Of a DNA stretch of 64,000 nt, positions 34,874-44,764 are shown piece after piece (the first letter of the stretch is position 1; the number at the start of each line of letters is the position of its first letter). Below the pieces are notes generated by a model. The model saw nothing but the letters and a program-made list of their open reading frames with translations. It was not told where the DNA came from and did not search any database. The position numbers and the translations under genes are program-made. This DNA is from Chitinophagaceae bacterium (GTDB lineage Bacteria > Bacteroidota > Bacteroidia > Chitinophagales > Chitinophagaceae), in assembly GCA_020403455.1 (NCBI GenBank), contig JADBXP010000017.1, positions 1 through 64,000 of the forward strand, given 5' to 3'.

Positions 34874-35461
34874 TTATAATGATTTGAGTGAAAGTTTGAT
34901 GAGTTCTTCCAAGGGCAATTCGCCGGATTGAGTACCACGTGTTTTTTTCACCGCCTGCTCTGCCATCACTCTTCCTATTCCCAGGGCCACCAAAGCATTG
35001 ACGGCATCAGTTTCCACAGAGTACAAGACACCCGAAACCGGTTGGGTGCTGCCTGAAAAATGTTTGCCGAGTTTATCTTTCAATTCTACTATCAGTCTTT
35101 CAGCAGATTTTTTCCCAATTCCCTTGATGCTCTCCAGTTGCCGGGTATTGCCGCTAACAATCGCTGTAGCAATTTCCCTCGGTTCCATTCCTGATAACAT
35201 CATTCGAGCGGTTGAGGCCCCAACTCCTGAAACGCTGATCAAATGCAAAAACATTTCCTTCTCCTCCGGTTGATGAAAGCCGTATAATGTGTGTGCATTT
35301 TCAGTAATGTGTAAATAAGTATGGATCAGACCTTCGTTTTGCTGACTGATGGCAGAATAAGTGTTTAAGCTAATCTGGAGTTCATAACCCACCCCTTGAA
35401 CATCTACCAGAACCCGGGAGGGGGTTTTTTGAACAAATTTTCCTCTGACGAACGCAATCAT
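34874..35461 (-). CDS. ruvA: Holliday junction DNA helicase subunit RuvA
   Basis: This 195-residue protein starts at MIAFVRGKFV (35461). It has the OB-fold N-terminal domain, two helix-hairpin-helix motifs (SVSGVGASTARMM, SIKGIGKKSAERLIVELKDK) and a C-terminal domain III (DAVNALVALGI) that contacts RuvB. It binds four-way junctions and guides RuvB in branch migration. A -7 box sits six bases upstream. Confidence 0.95.
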   Translation of the reverse strand: MIAFVRGKFVQKTPSRVLVDVQGVGYELQISLNTYSAISQQNEGLIHTYLHITENAHTLYGFHQPEEKEMFLHLISVSGVGASTARMMLSGMEPREIATAIVSGNTRQLESIKGIGKKSAERLIVELKDKLGKHFSGSTQPVSGVLYSVETDAVNALVALGIGRVMAEQAVKKTRGTQSGELPLEELIKLSLKSL

Positions 35462-35467
35462 ACCTCT

Positions 35468-35475
35468 CAAAAATA
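35468..35475 (-). promoter_or_regulatory. -7 box of ruvA
   Basis: TATTTTTG on the minus strand fits TAnnTTTG and ends 6 bp before the start codon, so the transcript would be nearly leaderless. No -33 match was seen. Confidence 0.4.
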
Positions 35476-35659
35476 AGTTAAAAAAGGAGTATAACTGCCA
35501 GGAACCCGATGATTTGAAGCCCGCAAAGGGCTGCTTTTTGTTTTTTTTAACAAGCCCGACCGGAGGCTCCTTGAGTCCGGTAACCCACCGACAATGGAAA
35601 GAGCTGAAGGGGCATAACAGAAATTGATGGATATTTGCGTACAACCCATAAAAATTTTC

Positions 35660-36667
35660 ATGCCAACAAGAGCTTGTATTACTGCCGTAGGGGGCTATGT
35701 TCCGGAAACTCGGCTCACCAATGCCGACCTGGAAAAAATGGTAGACACCAATGACGAATGGATTAAAACCAGAACCGGAATCAGCGAAAGAAGGATTCTC
35801 CGTGAGCCCGGCAAGGCCACCAGTGACATGGGTGCCAAAGCGGTAGAGGAACTACTGAAAAAAAGAAACCTATCTCCGCTGGACATCGATTGCCTGATTT
35901 GTGCTACAGTTACTCCTGATATGGTTTTCCCTGCAACAGCCAATATCATTTGCGATAAAATTGGTGCAAAAAATGCCTGGGGATTTGATCAGGCCGCAGC
36001 CTGCAGTGGATTTCTTTTTGCTGTTACCACAGCTGCCATGTTCATTGAAAGTGGCCGATACAAAAATGTGATTGTAGTGGGTGCAGATAAGATGAGTGCC
36101 ATAGTAGACTACTCCGACAGAGCTACCTGTATCCTTTTTGGAGATGGTGCCGGAGCCGTTTTAATAGAACCCAGTACAGATAATTCTATTGGCATTAAGG
36201 ATAGTCTGCTCAGAACGGATGGGAGTGGAAAGGAATACCTGCATATGAAGGCAGGAGGTTCCCTGAAACCCGCAAGTATTGATACTGTCTTAGCAAAAGA
36301 GCACTATGCTTTTCAGGATGGCCAGCCGGTGTTCAAATTTGCAGTTAAAGGGATGGCTGATGTAAGTGCTGAATTACTTGAGCGCAATGGTCTAACAGGG
36401 GATGACATTCAATGGCTGGTACCCCACCAGGCCAACTTGCGCATCATCGATGCTACTGCGAACAGAATGGGACTACCCCGGGAGAAAGTAATGATCAACA
36501 TCCAAAAATATGGCAATACGACTGCGGCCACCATTCCTCTTTGCTTGTGGGATTGGGAGCATCAGTTAAAAAAAGGTGACAACCTGGTATTTGCTGCCTT
36601 TGGTGGCGGTTTCACCTGGGGTGCCACCTGGATCACCTGGGCCTATGATGGTAAACAGGCAGGTTAA
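35660..36667 (+). CDS. fabH: Beta-ketoacyl-ACP synthase III
   Basis: This 335-residue enzyme starts at [10 protein letters not shown] (35660). The catalytic triad is visible: Cys in [12 protein letters not shown], His in [11 protein letters not shown] and Asn in [12 protein letters not shown]. It condenses acetyl-CoA (or a branched starter) with malonyl-ACP to start fatty acid synthesis. fabD and fabI are elsewhere in the window. A Cys/Met metabolism gene follows 22 bp later. Confidence 0.95.
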   Translation: MPTRACITAVGGYVPETRLTNADLEKMVDTNDEWIKTRTGISERRILREPGKATSDMGAKAVEELLKKRNLSPLDIDCLICATVTPDMVFPATANIICDKIGAKNAWGFDQAAACSGFLFAVTTAAMFIESGRYKNVIVVGADKMSAIVDYSDRATCILFGDGAGAVLIEPSTDNSIGIKDSLLRTDGSGKEYLHMKAGGSLKPASIDTVLAKEHYAFQDGQPVFKFAVKGMADVSAELLERNGLTGDDIQWLVPHQANLRIIDATANRMGLPREKVMINIQKYGNTTAATIPLCLWDWEHQLKKGDNLVFAAFGGGFTWGATWITWAYDGKQAG

Positions 36668-36689
36668 ATTGCTTCAATAAACCGGCTAT

Positions 36690-37913
36690 ATGAAAAAATC
36701 GTTTCCGCTGACCGGCATCAGTTCCGTTGTATTGCATACCGGCAAAGAACACCATGCTGACTTTGCTCACAATACACCCATTTATGCCAGCTCCACCTTC
36801 ACTTTCCCGTCTGCGGAAGAAGGAATGGAAAGGTTTGCCGGAAAAGATAAAACCCGCATCTATAGCAGATGGGGCAACCCAACTTTCACCGTAGCAGAAG
36901 AAATCATCGCTGCGCTGGAATCTTTTGGTATCACCTACGATGACGACACACCCCTTGAACTGAAAGCCCTGCTACATGCGAGCGGACAAGGAGCATTGAG
37001 TACCTTATTTCTAAGTCGACTGCAAGCCGGAGACACCATACTCTCTCACCTTTCGCTGTATGGTGGCACGCAGGAACTGATGCAAAAAGTTTTGAAAGAC
37101 AGTGGCATCAATACAAAATTGGTGGACATGCGCGACCTAAATCAGGTACGTGAAGCTTTGAACCAAGATAAGACCATTCGTTTGGTGCACCTGGAAACGC
37201 CTGCTAATCCAACCATCCGTTGTGTAGACATTGAAGCCATCTGCTCCATCGCACACGAAAAAAATATTTCGGTCTCTGTCGATAATACATTTGCCACTCC
37301 CTACCTACAACAACCCTTTCTTCATGGAGCAGATTTTGTTGTGCACTCTACCACCAAATTCCTCAATGGACATGGTAATGCTATGGGTGGAGTTCTACTC
37401 GGCAAAGACATTGAGTTCATGACCACCAAAGCGTGGAAATGGTATGCACTTCTCGGTGCCAACAGCAATCCCTTCGATGCATTCCTGCTTATCCAGGGAT
37501 TGAGAACGCTTGAACTACGCATGGAAAGACATTGCCACAATGCTATGGAAGTGGCACATTTCCTGGTACAACATCCTGCAATAGAACACGTCAATTACAA
37601 CGGATTACCCGACCACCCTGATTTTGCCATAAGCAATCAACAAATGAAACACCCCGGAGCTTTGTTGAGTTTTGAATTGAAGGGCGGGTTGGAAGCCGGC
37701 AAGCAATTCATCAATCGCCTGCAATTGTGTACCCGCGCGGTTTCACTGGGAACACCCGATACGTTGTTATCACATCCTGCCAGCATGAGTCATTTTGGAA
37801 TTCCTCCCGCAGAGAGAAAGGCATACGGAATTACGGATGGACTTATTCGAATGAGTGTAGGCATTGAAAACATACAAGACATTCTTGCCGATTTGGACCA
37901 GGCACTTAGTTAA
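36690..37913 (+). CDS. PLP-dependent trans-sulfuration family enzyme
   Basis: This 407-residue enzyme belongs to the Cys/Met metabolism family (cystathionine gamma-synthase/lyase, methionine gamma-lyase). The PLP-binding Lys lies in VVHSTTKFLNGHGNAMGG, and YSRWGNPT is a substrate-binding segment. The exact reaction cannot be fixed by eye. It is probably transcribed with fabH and the following acetyltransferase gene (15 bp gap). Confidence 0.9.
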   Translation: MKKSFPLTGISSVVLHTGKEHHADFAHNTPIYASSTFTFPSAEEGMERFAGKDKTRIYSRWGNPTFTVAEEIIAALESFGITYDDDTPLELKALLHASGQGALSTLFLSRLQAGDTILSHLSLYGGTQELMQKVLKDSGINTKLVDMRDLNQVREALNQDKTIRLVHLETPANPTIRCVDIEAICSIAHEKNISVSVDNTFATPYLQQPFLHGADFVVHSTTKFLNGHGNAMGGVLLGKDIEFMTTKAWKWYALLGANSNPFDAFLLIQGLRTLELRMERHCHNAMEVAHFLVQHPAIEHVNYNGLPDHPDFAISNQQMKHPGALLSFELKGGLEAGKQFINRLQLCTRAVSLGTPDTLLSHPASMSHFGIPPAERKAYGITDGLIRMSVGIENIQDILADLDQALS

Positions 37914-37928
37914 AGAAGCAAATACCTT

Positions 37929-38384
37929 ATGGAAGTTACTATTCGCAGAGCTGAAAAATCTGATTGTCCCACATTACTCTCTCTCATCCGGGAACTGGCA
38001 GAATATGAACGGGCACCCAATGAAGTGACTGTTACCTTGCAACATTTTGAAGAAAGTGGTTTCGGGGCAGCACCGGTATGGTGGGGATTTGTAGCCGAAA
38101 CCGAAGAAAAAGTAGTTGGCTTTGCGCTTTATTACATCCGCTACAGTACCTGGAAAGGCCAATGTCTCTATCTGGAAGATTTTTTAGTTACCAATGAATA
38201 CCGCGGAAAAGGTATTGGCTCATTGTTATTTGAGCGGGTAATCAAAGAAGCAAAGGAAAAAGGATTCCGCCGGATGGTTTGGCAAGTGTTGGAATGGAAT
38301 GAACCTGCCTTGAATTTCTACAGAAAATACCAGGCAACCCTGGATGGAGAGTGGATCAATGGAATCATTGATTTTACTTCCTGA
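37929..38384 (+). CDS. GNAT acetyltransferase, SSAT-like
   Basis: This 151-residue acetyltransferase has the acetyl-CoA loop (segment NEYRGKGIGSLLFE), preceded by YLEDFLV and followed by MVWQVLEWNEPALNFYRKY. This pattern is typical of diamine/thialysine N-acetyltransferases. The substrate is probably an amine. It is the last gene of the fabH transcript and converges with fabD. Confidence 0.9.
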   Translation: MEVTIRRAEKSDCPTLLSLIRELAEYERAPNEVTVTLQHFEESGFGAAPVWWGFVAETEEKVVGFALYYIRYSTWKGQCLYLEDFLVTNEYRGKGIGSLLFERVIKEAKEKGFRRMVWQVLEWNEPALNFYRKYQATLDGEWINGIIDFTS

Positions 38385-38392
38385 TTCTTTTG

Positions 38393-39283
38393 CTAACTCA
38401 CCCCGTCTACAGAAACTTCCTTAGCGATTTTTTGTACGAGTCCCTGTAAAACCTTACCCGGACCACATTCTGTAAATCTGGTTGCACCATCGTTCACCAT
38501 GGCCACAACACTTTGTGTCCATCGCACCGCACCGGTGAGCTGGTCGATTAGGTTGGTTCTGATCAGATCGGGATCGGAAACAGCGGCAGCAACGACATTC
38601 TGATAGACCGGACAAATGGGAACATGAAATGCAGTTTGTGCAATAGCAGCCGACAATTGTTCTCTGGCTGATGACATCAAAGGTGAATGAAAGGCGCCTC
38701 CAACAGGCAATACCAATGCACGTTTGGCACCGGCTTCTTTCATTTTTTCACAAGCTCTCGCTACCCCTTCTACAGAGCCACTGATAACGAGTTGTCCCGG
38801 ACAATTGTAATTTGCAGGAACTACTATTTCACCGGTTGCAGCCTGTACTTCCCTGCATATTTCTTCCACCTTTTCATCTGCCAAAGCAAGAACTGCTGCC
38901 ATTGAAGAGGGAGTTTGCTCACATGCCTGCTGCATAGCAGAAGCCCGGATGCTTACCAAACGAAGCGCATCTTCAAAACGCAATGTCTTGTTCGCAACCA
39001 GTGCTGAAAACTCGCCCAGTGAATGTCCTGCCACCATATCCGGTTTTGCCTCAGGTAAAGACGCATATGCTGCAACTGAGTGGATAAATATTGCCGGCTG
39101 GGTGATGCGGGTTTGTCTTAGTTCTTCATCAGAACCGGTGAAAAGCACTTGTGTGATATCGAAACCAAGTATCTCGTTGGCCTGCTCAAAATACCTGCGG
39201 GCAACTGCATTGTTTTCAAACAACGTCTTTCCCATTCCACTGAACTGGGAACCCTGACCGGGGAAAATAAAAGCATGTTTCAT
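38393..39283 (-). CDS. fabD: Malonyl-CoA:ACP transacylase
   Basis: This 296-residue protein starts at MKHAFIFPGQGSQ. The nucleophile Ser is in VAGHSLGEFSA, the substrate Arg in VSIRASAMQQAC, and the catalytic His in GGAFHSPLM. It loads malonyl groups on acyl carrier protein. It is a single gene between the GNAT and folE genes. Confidence 0.95.
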   Translation of the reverse strand: MKHAFIFPGQGSQFSGMGKTLFENNAVARRYFEQANEILGFDITQVLFTGSDEELRQTRITQPAIFIHSVAAYASLPEAKPDMVAGHSLGEFSALVANKTLRFEDALRLVSIRASAMQQACEQTPSSMAAVLALADEKVEEICREVQAATGEIVVPANYNCPGQLVISGSVEGVARACEKMKEAGAKRALVLPVGGAFHSPLMSSAREQLSAAIAQTAFHVPICPVYQNVVAAAVSDPDLIRTNLIDQLTGAVRWTQSVVAMVNDGATRFTECGPGKVLQGLVQKIAKEVSVDGVS

Positions 39284-39345
39284 AGACATTCTATTGCATG
39301 AATCGGTCGGATGGACCGGAGCTGCAAATGTCGTAAAAATAGGAA

Positions 39346-39942
39346 TTAGTCCCTCCGCTTGCTGATCAATCGCAAAAATTCACTACGGGTAGCTGACTGT
39401 TCAAATTCTCCAAAAAATGCCGAAGTGGTAGTAATCGAATTTTGTTTTTGTACTCCGCGCATCATCATACACAAATGTTGTGCTTCAATGACAACGGCTA
39501 CACCCAGTGGATTCAGTGATTCACGGATGGCATCTACGATTTGGGTAGTCAGGCGTTCCTGCACCTGCAGACGACGCGAAACGATATCTACCACCCTGGC
39601 CAGTTTGCTCAATCCGGTGATCCAACCATTCGGTATGTATGCGATGTGTGCTTTCCCAAAAAATGGTAACATATGATGTTCACACATAGAGTACAATTCA
39701 ATATCGCGTACAATCACCATTTCATTGACTTCTTCTTTGAAGCGTGCTGAATTCAGTACTTCAATAGGGTCAAGGCTATAACCCTGCGTTAGGTATTGCA
39801 TGGCTTTGGCCATCCGTTCCGGAGTTTTTGCCAGACCTTCTCTGCCGGCATCCTCCCCCAATAATTGGAGTACGGATGTATAATGACTCATCAGCCCGTT
39901 GGTAACTGAATCGTCGTACTGTTCTGTTTTTTTATATGCCAT
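39346..39942 (-). CDS. folE: GTP cyclohydrolase I
   Basis: This 198-residue enzyme carries the zinc and active-site motifs: Cys and His in [17 protein letters not shown], and the second Cys in [22 protein letters not shown] lies between them. It converts GTP to dihydroneopterin triphosphate, the first step to folate or tetrahydropterins. It is the third gene of an operon with two PTPS genes, which suggests a tetrahydropterin product rather than only folate. Confidence 0.97.
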   Translation of the reverse strand: MAYKKTEQYDDSVTNGLMSHYTSVLQLLGEDAGREGLAKTPERMAKAMQYLTQGYSLDPIEVLNSARFKEEVNEMVIVRDIELYSMCEHHMLPFFGKAHIAYIPNGWITGLSKLARVVDIVSRRLQVQERLTTQIVDAIRESLNPLGVAVVIEAQHLCMMMRGVQKQNSITTTSAFFGEFEQSATRSEFLRLISKRRD

Positions 39943-39959
39943 TATATTGTTTTTACTTT

Positions 39960-40376
39960 TTATTGAACCGGATATTCTACAAAATTTCGTTCTGTCTCAT
40001 ACAACCGAATGTGTAGGTCATATTCCTCCCCTAACTGTGGCCGTAGTAGATCATGTATAACCACAGCGATATTTTCGGCTGAAGGATTTAAATGGGCAAA
40101 TTCTTTGGTGTCGAGGTTGAGATTTTTATGATCGAAGCGGTCGATGACACTTGATTTGATCATATCACTCAGGTTTTTGAGATCGATCACATATCCGGTA
40201 TCGGGATTGATTGGACCCGTTACTTTTACAATTAACTCATAATTGTGACCATGGAAGTTCTCATTGTTGCACAAACCAAAGACTGCCTGGTTCTTTTCAG
40301 CCGACCACGCCGGGTTGAACAAACGATGTGCAGAATTAAAATGTTCCTTGCGAAATACCGATACGCGCTTTGACAT
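39960..40376 (-). CDS. 6-pyruvoyl-tetrahydropterin synthase-like protein, copy 1
   Basis: This 138-residue protein has the catalytic Cys and zinc histidines in the spacing C-x5-HGH (segment [14 protein letters not shown]), and a downstream DHKNLNLD and YETERN. The Cys spacing and surrounding residues resemble eukaryotic PTPS (FGKCNNPNGHGHNY) more than the short CxxxHGH of QueD. Substrate: dihydroneopterin triphosphate. It lies between folE (17 bp) and its paralogue. Confidence 0.85.
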   Translation of the reverse strand: MSKRVSVFRKEHFNSAHRLFNPAWSAEKNQAVFGLCNNENFHGHNYELIVKVTGPINPDTGYVIDLKNLSDMIKSSVIDRFDHKNLNLDTKEFAHLNPSAENIAVVIHDLLRPQLGEEYDLHIRLYETERNFVEYPVQ

Positions 40377-40430
40377 ATATATATAACTGAATTGACAATC
40401 AAATTGTTCGCTACCGGCCTACAAATGCAC

Positions 40431-40838
40431 TCACCCGAAGTATTCTACATAAATGCGGGGTGTTTCATACAACTTAATACTGTGCAACTGCACTTCCTTA
40501 GGCAGATGCGGTACTAATTGCTGCCAGATTCCGATCACAAGATTTTCCGTGCTGCAAAGTTTACCTTGCAAAAAAGGCACATCCATGTTCAGGTTCTTAT
40601 GGTCCAACTGGTTAACAATTTTCTCTTTGATAATCGAACTCAACTTCTTGACATCATACACAAAACCTGTTTCCGGATCCGGCTCTCCTTTCACTGTTAC
40701 ATACAACTGATAATTGTGGCCATGCCAGTTCTCATTGGCACAGGCACCAAAAACTTCCTCATTTTTCTCCCGGGTCCAATTGGGATTGTATAATTTATGT
40801 GCCGCATTAAAATGCTCCAATCTGGTAACAAAAACCAT
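40431..40838 (-). CDS. 6-pyruvoyl-tetrahydropterin synthase-like protein, copy 2
   Basis: This 135-residue protein starts at MVFVTRLEHF (40838). It has the same motif set as copy 1: ACANENWHGHNYQL, LDHKNLNMD and YETPR. It is a clear tandem paralogue but differs at many positions, so the two may have separate functions, such as PTPS and QueD-like activities, or form a hetero-oligomer. It is first gene of the folE operon. Confidence 0.85.
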   Translation of the reverse strand: MVFVTRLEHFNAAHKLYNPNWTREKNEEVFGACANENWHGHNYQLYVTVKGEPDPETGFVYDVKKLSSIIKEKIVNQLDHKNLNMDVPFLQGKLCSTENLVIGIWQQLVPHLPKEVQLHSIKLYETPRIYVEYFG

Positions 40839-40856
40839 CCCTTTCCAAAATTTATG

Positions 40857-40864
40857 CAAAGTTA
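40857..40864 (-). promoter_or_regulatory. -7 box of the PTPS-folE operon
   Basis: TAACTTTG on the minus strand fits TAnnTTTG and lies 18 bp upstream of the first operon gene. No -33 box is visible. Confidence 0.45.
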
Positions 40865-40929
40865 CGAATTAAGTAGGATACCTATCCTCTGTAAGGTTGC
40901 TATTCAGGCTTTTTTCGGAACTTTGCCGC

Positions 40930-41619
40930 ATGAAAATACTGGTGGTAGCAGCAACTCAGCGCGAACTAGAGCCCGGATTAAAACTTTTTCAGGAGGTTGA
41001 AACCGGCACTCATTCAGTTTCTTTTCATTCTACGGGCGTGGGTTTAACAGCAGCTGCCATTGCAATTACCCGATTGACATTGCAACATTCTCCGGACCTG
41101 ATCATTCAGGCAGGGATTGCCGGTTGCTTTCAAGAACAATTGTCCATCGGTGATGTTGTCTTCATTCAATCAGATCGTCAGGCAGATCTGGGAGTTTGGG
41201 AAAATGATCAATGGAAAAATGTACATGATCTTTCTTTGATCAATAGCAATGAATTTCCCTACACAAATGAACAACTCATCAATCCATATCTCCCAGCATT
41301 TGATTTTATGCAGCTGCCACAAGTTATGGCTGTTTCTGTGAATCAGATTACTACTAGTCAGCAAACAATCAATTACTGGACCAACCAGCGCCCGGCACCG
41401 GCTATTGAAAGTATGGAGGGTGCTGCACTTCATGAGAGTTGTTTGAGATTGAATGTACCCTTTCTGCAGCTGCGTTCCGTTTCTAATTACATTGGAGAAA
41501 GAAACAAGGCACACTGGAATATTCCGCTCGCAATTGATCGGTTGAATCAAACATTGATCAGATTACTCCAACAACTCCCCCATCAATCTCTGTCACTACC
41601 CACCCCCCAGCAACCATGA
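40930..41619 (+). CDS. mqnB: Futalosine hydrolase
   Basis: This 229-residue protein starts at MKILVVAATQ. The nucleosidase-like fold is shown by IIQAGIAGCF, the sequence GDVVFIQSD and AIESMEGAALHES. It removes adenine or hypoxanthine from futalosine-type intermediates in menaquinone synthesis. The overlap of 4 bp with mqnD supports the assignment. Confidence 0.92.
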   Translation: MKILVVAATQRELEPGLKLFQEVETGTHSVSFHSTGVGLTAAAIAITRLTLQHSPDLIIQAGIAGCFQEQLSIGDVVFIQSDRQADLGVWENDQWKNVHDLSLINSNEFPYTNEQLINPYLPAFDFMQLPQVMAVSVNQITTSQQTINYWTNQRPAPAIESMEGAALHESCLRLNVPFLQLRSVSNYIGERNKAHWNIPLAIDRLNQTLIRLLQQLPHQSLSLPTPQQP

Positions 41620-42458
41620 AACTGAGCATTGGCTTCTCCCCTTGTCCCAACGATACTTTCATCTTCGATGCATTGGTGAATGGGAAGATAGACACAGGCG
41701 GCATTGAATTTGAACCGGTACTCGAAGATGTACAAACCCTTAACCAATGGGCTATCCAGGGTCGGCTGGATGTTACTAAAATCAGTTACGGAGTATTACC
41801 CAACATACTTTCCCACTATGCCATGCTCAACAGTGGCGGTGCCATGGGTCGTGGAGTTGGTCCACTGCTCATTACTACGGCCGACAACAGCCAACTCTCC
41901 ATCGAGCAATTAAGTCAGCTTCCTGTAGCCATCCCCGGAGAAAACACAACGGCACATTTGTTACTCAGTCATGCCCTTCCTGCGTTTCAGCAGAAAAAAT
42001 TCATGTTGTTTCATGAAATTGAAGATGCACTGATTGCGGGAGAAGTAGCATCCGGTGTAATCATCCATGAGAACAGATTTACATATGCAGATAAGGGTTT
42101 GGTGCTATTGAATGATCTGGGAAAATTTTGGGAAGAAAGTTTGAACAGCCCCATACCCCTGGGAGGTATTGCTATGAAAAGAACTTTTCCATTGGATATA
42201 CAACGTCAGGTGGATCAGTTGATACAAAGCAGCTTACGGCAAGCAGAGGAGGCATTGCCCGAACTAAGTTCATACGTGCAACTGCATGCGCATGAAATGG
42301 ACCCATCGGTTCAAAGGATGCACATCGACCTGTATGTAAATGAATTCAGTAGGAATGCAGGTGCGGAAGGAAAGCATGCCGTGAGCGTCTTGATGGACGC
42401 ATATCAACGACTGAGGGGTATTACACCGGATGCTGTTCCGAATATTTTTATTGACTGA
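41616..42458 (+). CDS. mqnD: 1,4-dihydroxy-6-naphthoate synthase
   Basis: This 280-residue periplasmic-binding-fold enzyme begins SIGFSPCPNDTFIFDAL, the characteristic start of MqnD, with TKISYGVLP and GVIIHENRFTY further on. It makes 1,4-dihydroxy-6-naphthoate in the futalosine pathway. The ATG overlaps the mqnB stop. Together they show the organism makes menaquinone by the futalosine route. Confidence 0.95.
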   Translation: MKLSIGFSPCPNDTFIFDALVNGKIDTGGIEFEPVLEDVQTLNQWAIQGRLDVTKISYGVLPNILSHYAMLNSGGAMGRGVGPLLITTADNSQLSIEQLSQLPVAIPGENTTAHLLLSHALPAFQQKKFMLFHEIEDALIAGEVASGVIIHENRFTYADKGLVLLNDLGKFWEESLNSPIPLGGIAMKRTFPLDIQRQVDQLIQSSLRQAEEALPELSSYVQLHAHEMDPSVQRMHIDLYVNEFSRNAGAEGKHAVSVLMDAYQRLRGITPDAVPNIFID

Positions 42459-42460
42459 AT

Positions 42461-43825
42461 TTATTCTCCTTTCAGGGCTTTTCCATAAACTTCCAATGCA
42501 CGTTTGCGGGCTACATCGTGTGGCACCATGGGTTGAGGATAAGTAAGTTCTTGCCATTCAGGTACCCACTGACGAATGTAAGCTTGTTTTGGATCAAATT
42601 TCTGTGCCTGCAAGGTTGGATTGAAAACCCGGAAATAAGGGGCGGCATCACAACCGCTTCCTGCAGCCCATTGCCAGCCTCCGTTGTTGGCAGCAAGATC
42701 AAAATCGAGCAAGTGTGTGGCAAAATAGGCTTCACCCCAACGCCAGTCAATCAGCAGGTGCTTAGCCAAAAAAGATGCAACAATCATTCTTACCCGATTG
42801 TGCATGTATCCGGTTGCATTCAATTGCCGCATTCCTGCATCAACAATCGGATAACCGGTAGTTCCGGCACACCAGCGCTGAAATTCATCTTCCCGGTTTC
42901 GCCAGGGAATAGCATCGTAGGCTTTTTTAAACGCTTCCCCTCTTCGCACCCGCGGAAATTGAAAAAGTATCATCTGGTAAAAATCACGCCAGATCAATTC
43001 ATTCAGATAAGTTGCACTCAGCGGTCGTGCCTTGGATGCCAATTGCCGGATACTGATGGTACCAAAACGAAGATGAACACCCAGGTGAGAAGTGCCGTTG
43101 GGAAGTGCCGGGATATCTCGTTTTTCTTTGTAGTGCTGAATAACCGCATCGGCTGCAGTTGCGGGAGGAAAGGGATCTCCAGCCGGCTCGAAACCCATCG
43201 ATTGCAAGGTAGGAAGTGCAACGGGTGCCTGTTGGAATAAATGCTGTAACTTTTTTTCAGAGGGGAAGGAAGGGATACCTGTAACTTCCAGCTTAGCCCG
43301 CCATTTATTGGCATAGGGAGTGAAAACGGTATAGGGCAAACCATCGTCTTTCACCACCTCGCTTTTTTCAAAAATTACCTGGTCCTTGAACGTGTGGAAA
43401 GCAATGCCTTTTTTTTGTAGAAAGGAACCAATTGCCTCATCTCTTTCAATGGCATACGGTTCATAATCGTGGTTGGTGTAGACGGCAGCAACTTTGTATT
43501 TGGCAATGAGCTTTGTAAATACATCCAAGGGGGTACCGTAATAAACTTCCCAACTGCTGCCCTTTTTAATCAATTGCTGCTGAATTTCAGACAGTGTTCG
43601 GTGAATGAACTCCACCCTGCGATCACTTTTGTTTTCCAACAAATCAAGGATCTGCCGGTCGAAAATAAAAACAGGAAGTACCGGCTCATCTCCGGAAAGT
43701 GCAGCATACAATGCAGCATTATCAAAGAGGCGCAAATCGCGCCGGAACCACATGATGCGCAAAGTTGTTTTCAAGGTGTGCTTTTGGATTACAACAAATG
43801 ACTCAGCCAATGGTTGTACGTTCAC
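42461..43825 (-). CDS. Deoxyribodipyrimidine photolyase
   Basis: This 454-residue enzyme has an N-terminal Rossmann part (IMWFRRDLRLFDNAAL) for the antenna cofactor and a C-terminal FAD domain with WRDFYQMIL, MRQLNATGYMHNRVRM and NNGGWQWAAGSGCDAAPYF. The residues fit class I CPD photolyases that repair UV-damaged DNA with light. M25 is an alternative start. It lies 8 bp after the aminotransferase gene on the same strand. Confidence 0.92.
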   Translation of the reverse strand: MNVQPLAESFVVIQKHTLKTTLRIMWFRRDLRLFDNAALYAALSGDEPVLPVFIFDRQILDLLENKSDRRVEFIHRTLSEIQQQLIKKGSSWEVYYGTPLDVFTKLIAKYKVAAVYTNHDYEPYAIERDEAIGSFLQKKGIAFHTFKDQVIFEKSEVVKDDGLPYTVFTPYANKWRAKLEVTGIPSFPSEKKLQHLFQQAPVALPTLQSMGFEPAGDPFPPATAADAVIQHYKEKRDIPALPNGTSHLGVHLRFGTISIRQLASKARPLSATYLNELIWRDFYQMILFQFPRVRRGEAFKKAYDAIPWRNREDEFQRWCAGTTGYPIVDAGMRQLNATGYMHNRVRMIVASFLAKHLLIDWRWGEAYFATHLLDFDLAANNGGWQWAAGSGCDAAPYFRVFNPTLQAQKFDPKQAYIRQWVPEWQELTYPQPMVPHDVARKRALEVYGKALKGE

Positions 43826-43833
43826 CGGATAAT

Positions 43834-44688
43834 TCAGGGAGTTTTCCAGAGAGGAACGATCAATTGTTGGTAAACTGTAGCAGCTGCTGAGTTCGTGTAT
43901 TGATTGTCACCGAGACTTTTTACCCAACGAATACCCGATATGGCATTGGTGAGAAATATTTCCTGAGCTGCTGCCAGATCTTCAATGGTGATGGGTGATT
44001 CTTCGACAGGAATTCCTCGCTTGCGCATTTCAGCAATTACGAAGCGCCGCATCACTCCATTGATAGGACCCTCAGATAATGCGGGTGTACGCCAACTTCC
44101 TTCCAGCAAAACAAATATATTGGCAATGGTGGTATCTGCTACCCTTCCGTGCGCATTCAAAACCACCGCATCATTGAAATGTTGTCGCTTTGCCCAACGA
44201 GCAGCCATGGCATAGGGCAGGAATTGAGCGGACTTCAAATTAGCAAAGCGATCGACACTTTTTCCGGCATCAGGATAAATACCCAGATCAACCCCGTTGA
44301 TGTTGATGGTTCTTGTCCATTCAGGTCCCATCCAGGATTGAATGAGCCAATGAGGAAAAGCGGCATCTGCATCATACAATCCACCGGAACCACGAAAAAA
44401 AGTTAGTCGTATGCGCGCATTGGAAGCATGGCCATTGGCAGCTGCCAGATCAAGTATCTGCTGTTCGAGACGTTGAGCGGACAAATGTGGCGGAATGGCC
44501 ATGTCCAATTGTTCCAAAGTAAAGAACAACCTCTCTATGTGAAAAGAAAACAAGGGTATTTGGCCGGCAATGACCTTCAAGGTTTCAAAACAGCCATCCC
44601 CATACCGAAAGGTTCGGTTGTCGACATCTATCAGAGGTTTGCCGGTAAATAACTTTTTTCCATCCAACAACAAGTAGCGGGACTCCAT
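43834..44688 (-). CDS. Class IV aminotransferase family protein
   Basis: This 284-residue PLP enzyme has the fold-IV pattern. FRYGDGCFETLKV is the start of the domain, ANLKSAQFLPYAMA holds the probable PLP Lys, and IFLTNAISGIRWV is near the end. It may be a branched-chain aminotransferase, aminodeoxychorismate lyase (PabC) or D-amino-acid aminotransferase. It is transcribed together with the photolyase gene. Confidence 0.85.
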   Translation of the reverse strand: MESRYLLLDGKKLFTGKPLIDVDNRTFRYGDGCFETLKVIAGQIPLFSFHIERLFFTLEQLDMAIPPHLSAQRLEQQILDLAAANGHASNARIRLTFFRGSGGLYDADAAFPHWLIQSWMGPEWTRTININGVDLGIYPDAGKSVDRFANLKSAQFLPYAMAARWAKRQHFNDAVVLNAHGRVADTTIANIFVLLEGSWRTPALSEGPINGVMRRFVIAEMRKRGIPVEESPITIEDLAAAQEIFLTNAISGIRWVKSLGDNQYTNSAAATVYQQLIVPLWKTP

Positions 44689-44764
44689 GCTGTAAAGATA
44701 CTTGCAGTTTTCCGTTTAGTTGTTTTGGGCTAATTTTATCGGGTCACCACACCCCAATTTCAAC

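Noticed and set aside
42518..43240. 240-residue plus-strand frame
   Set aside because: Antisense to the photolyase gene; no domain or hydrophobicity pattern supports it.
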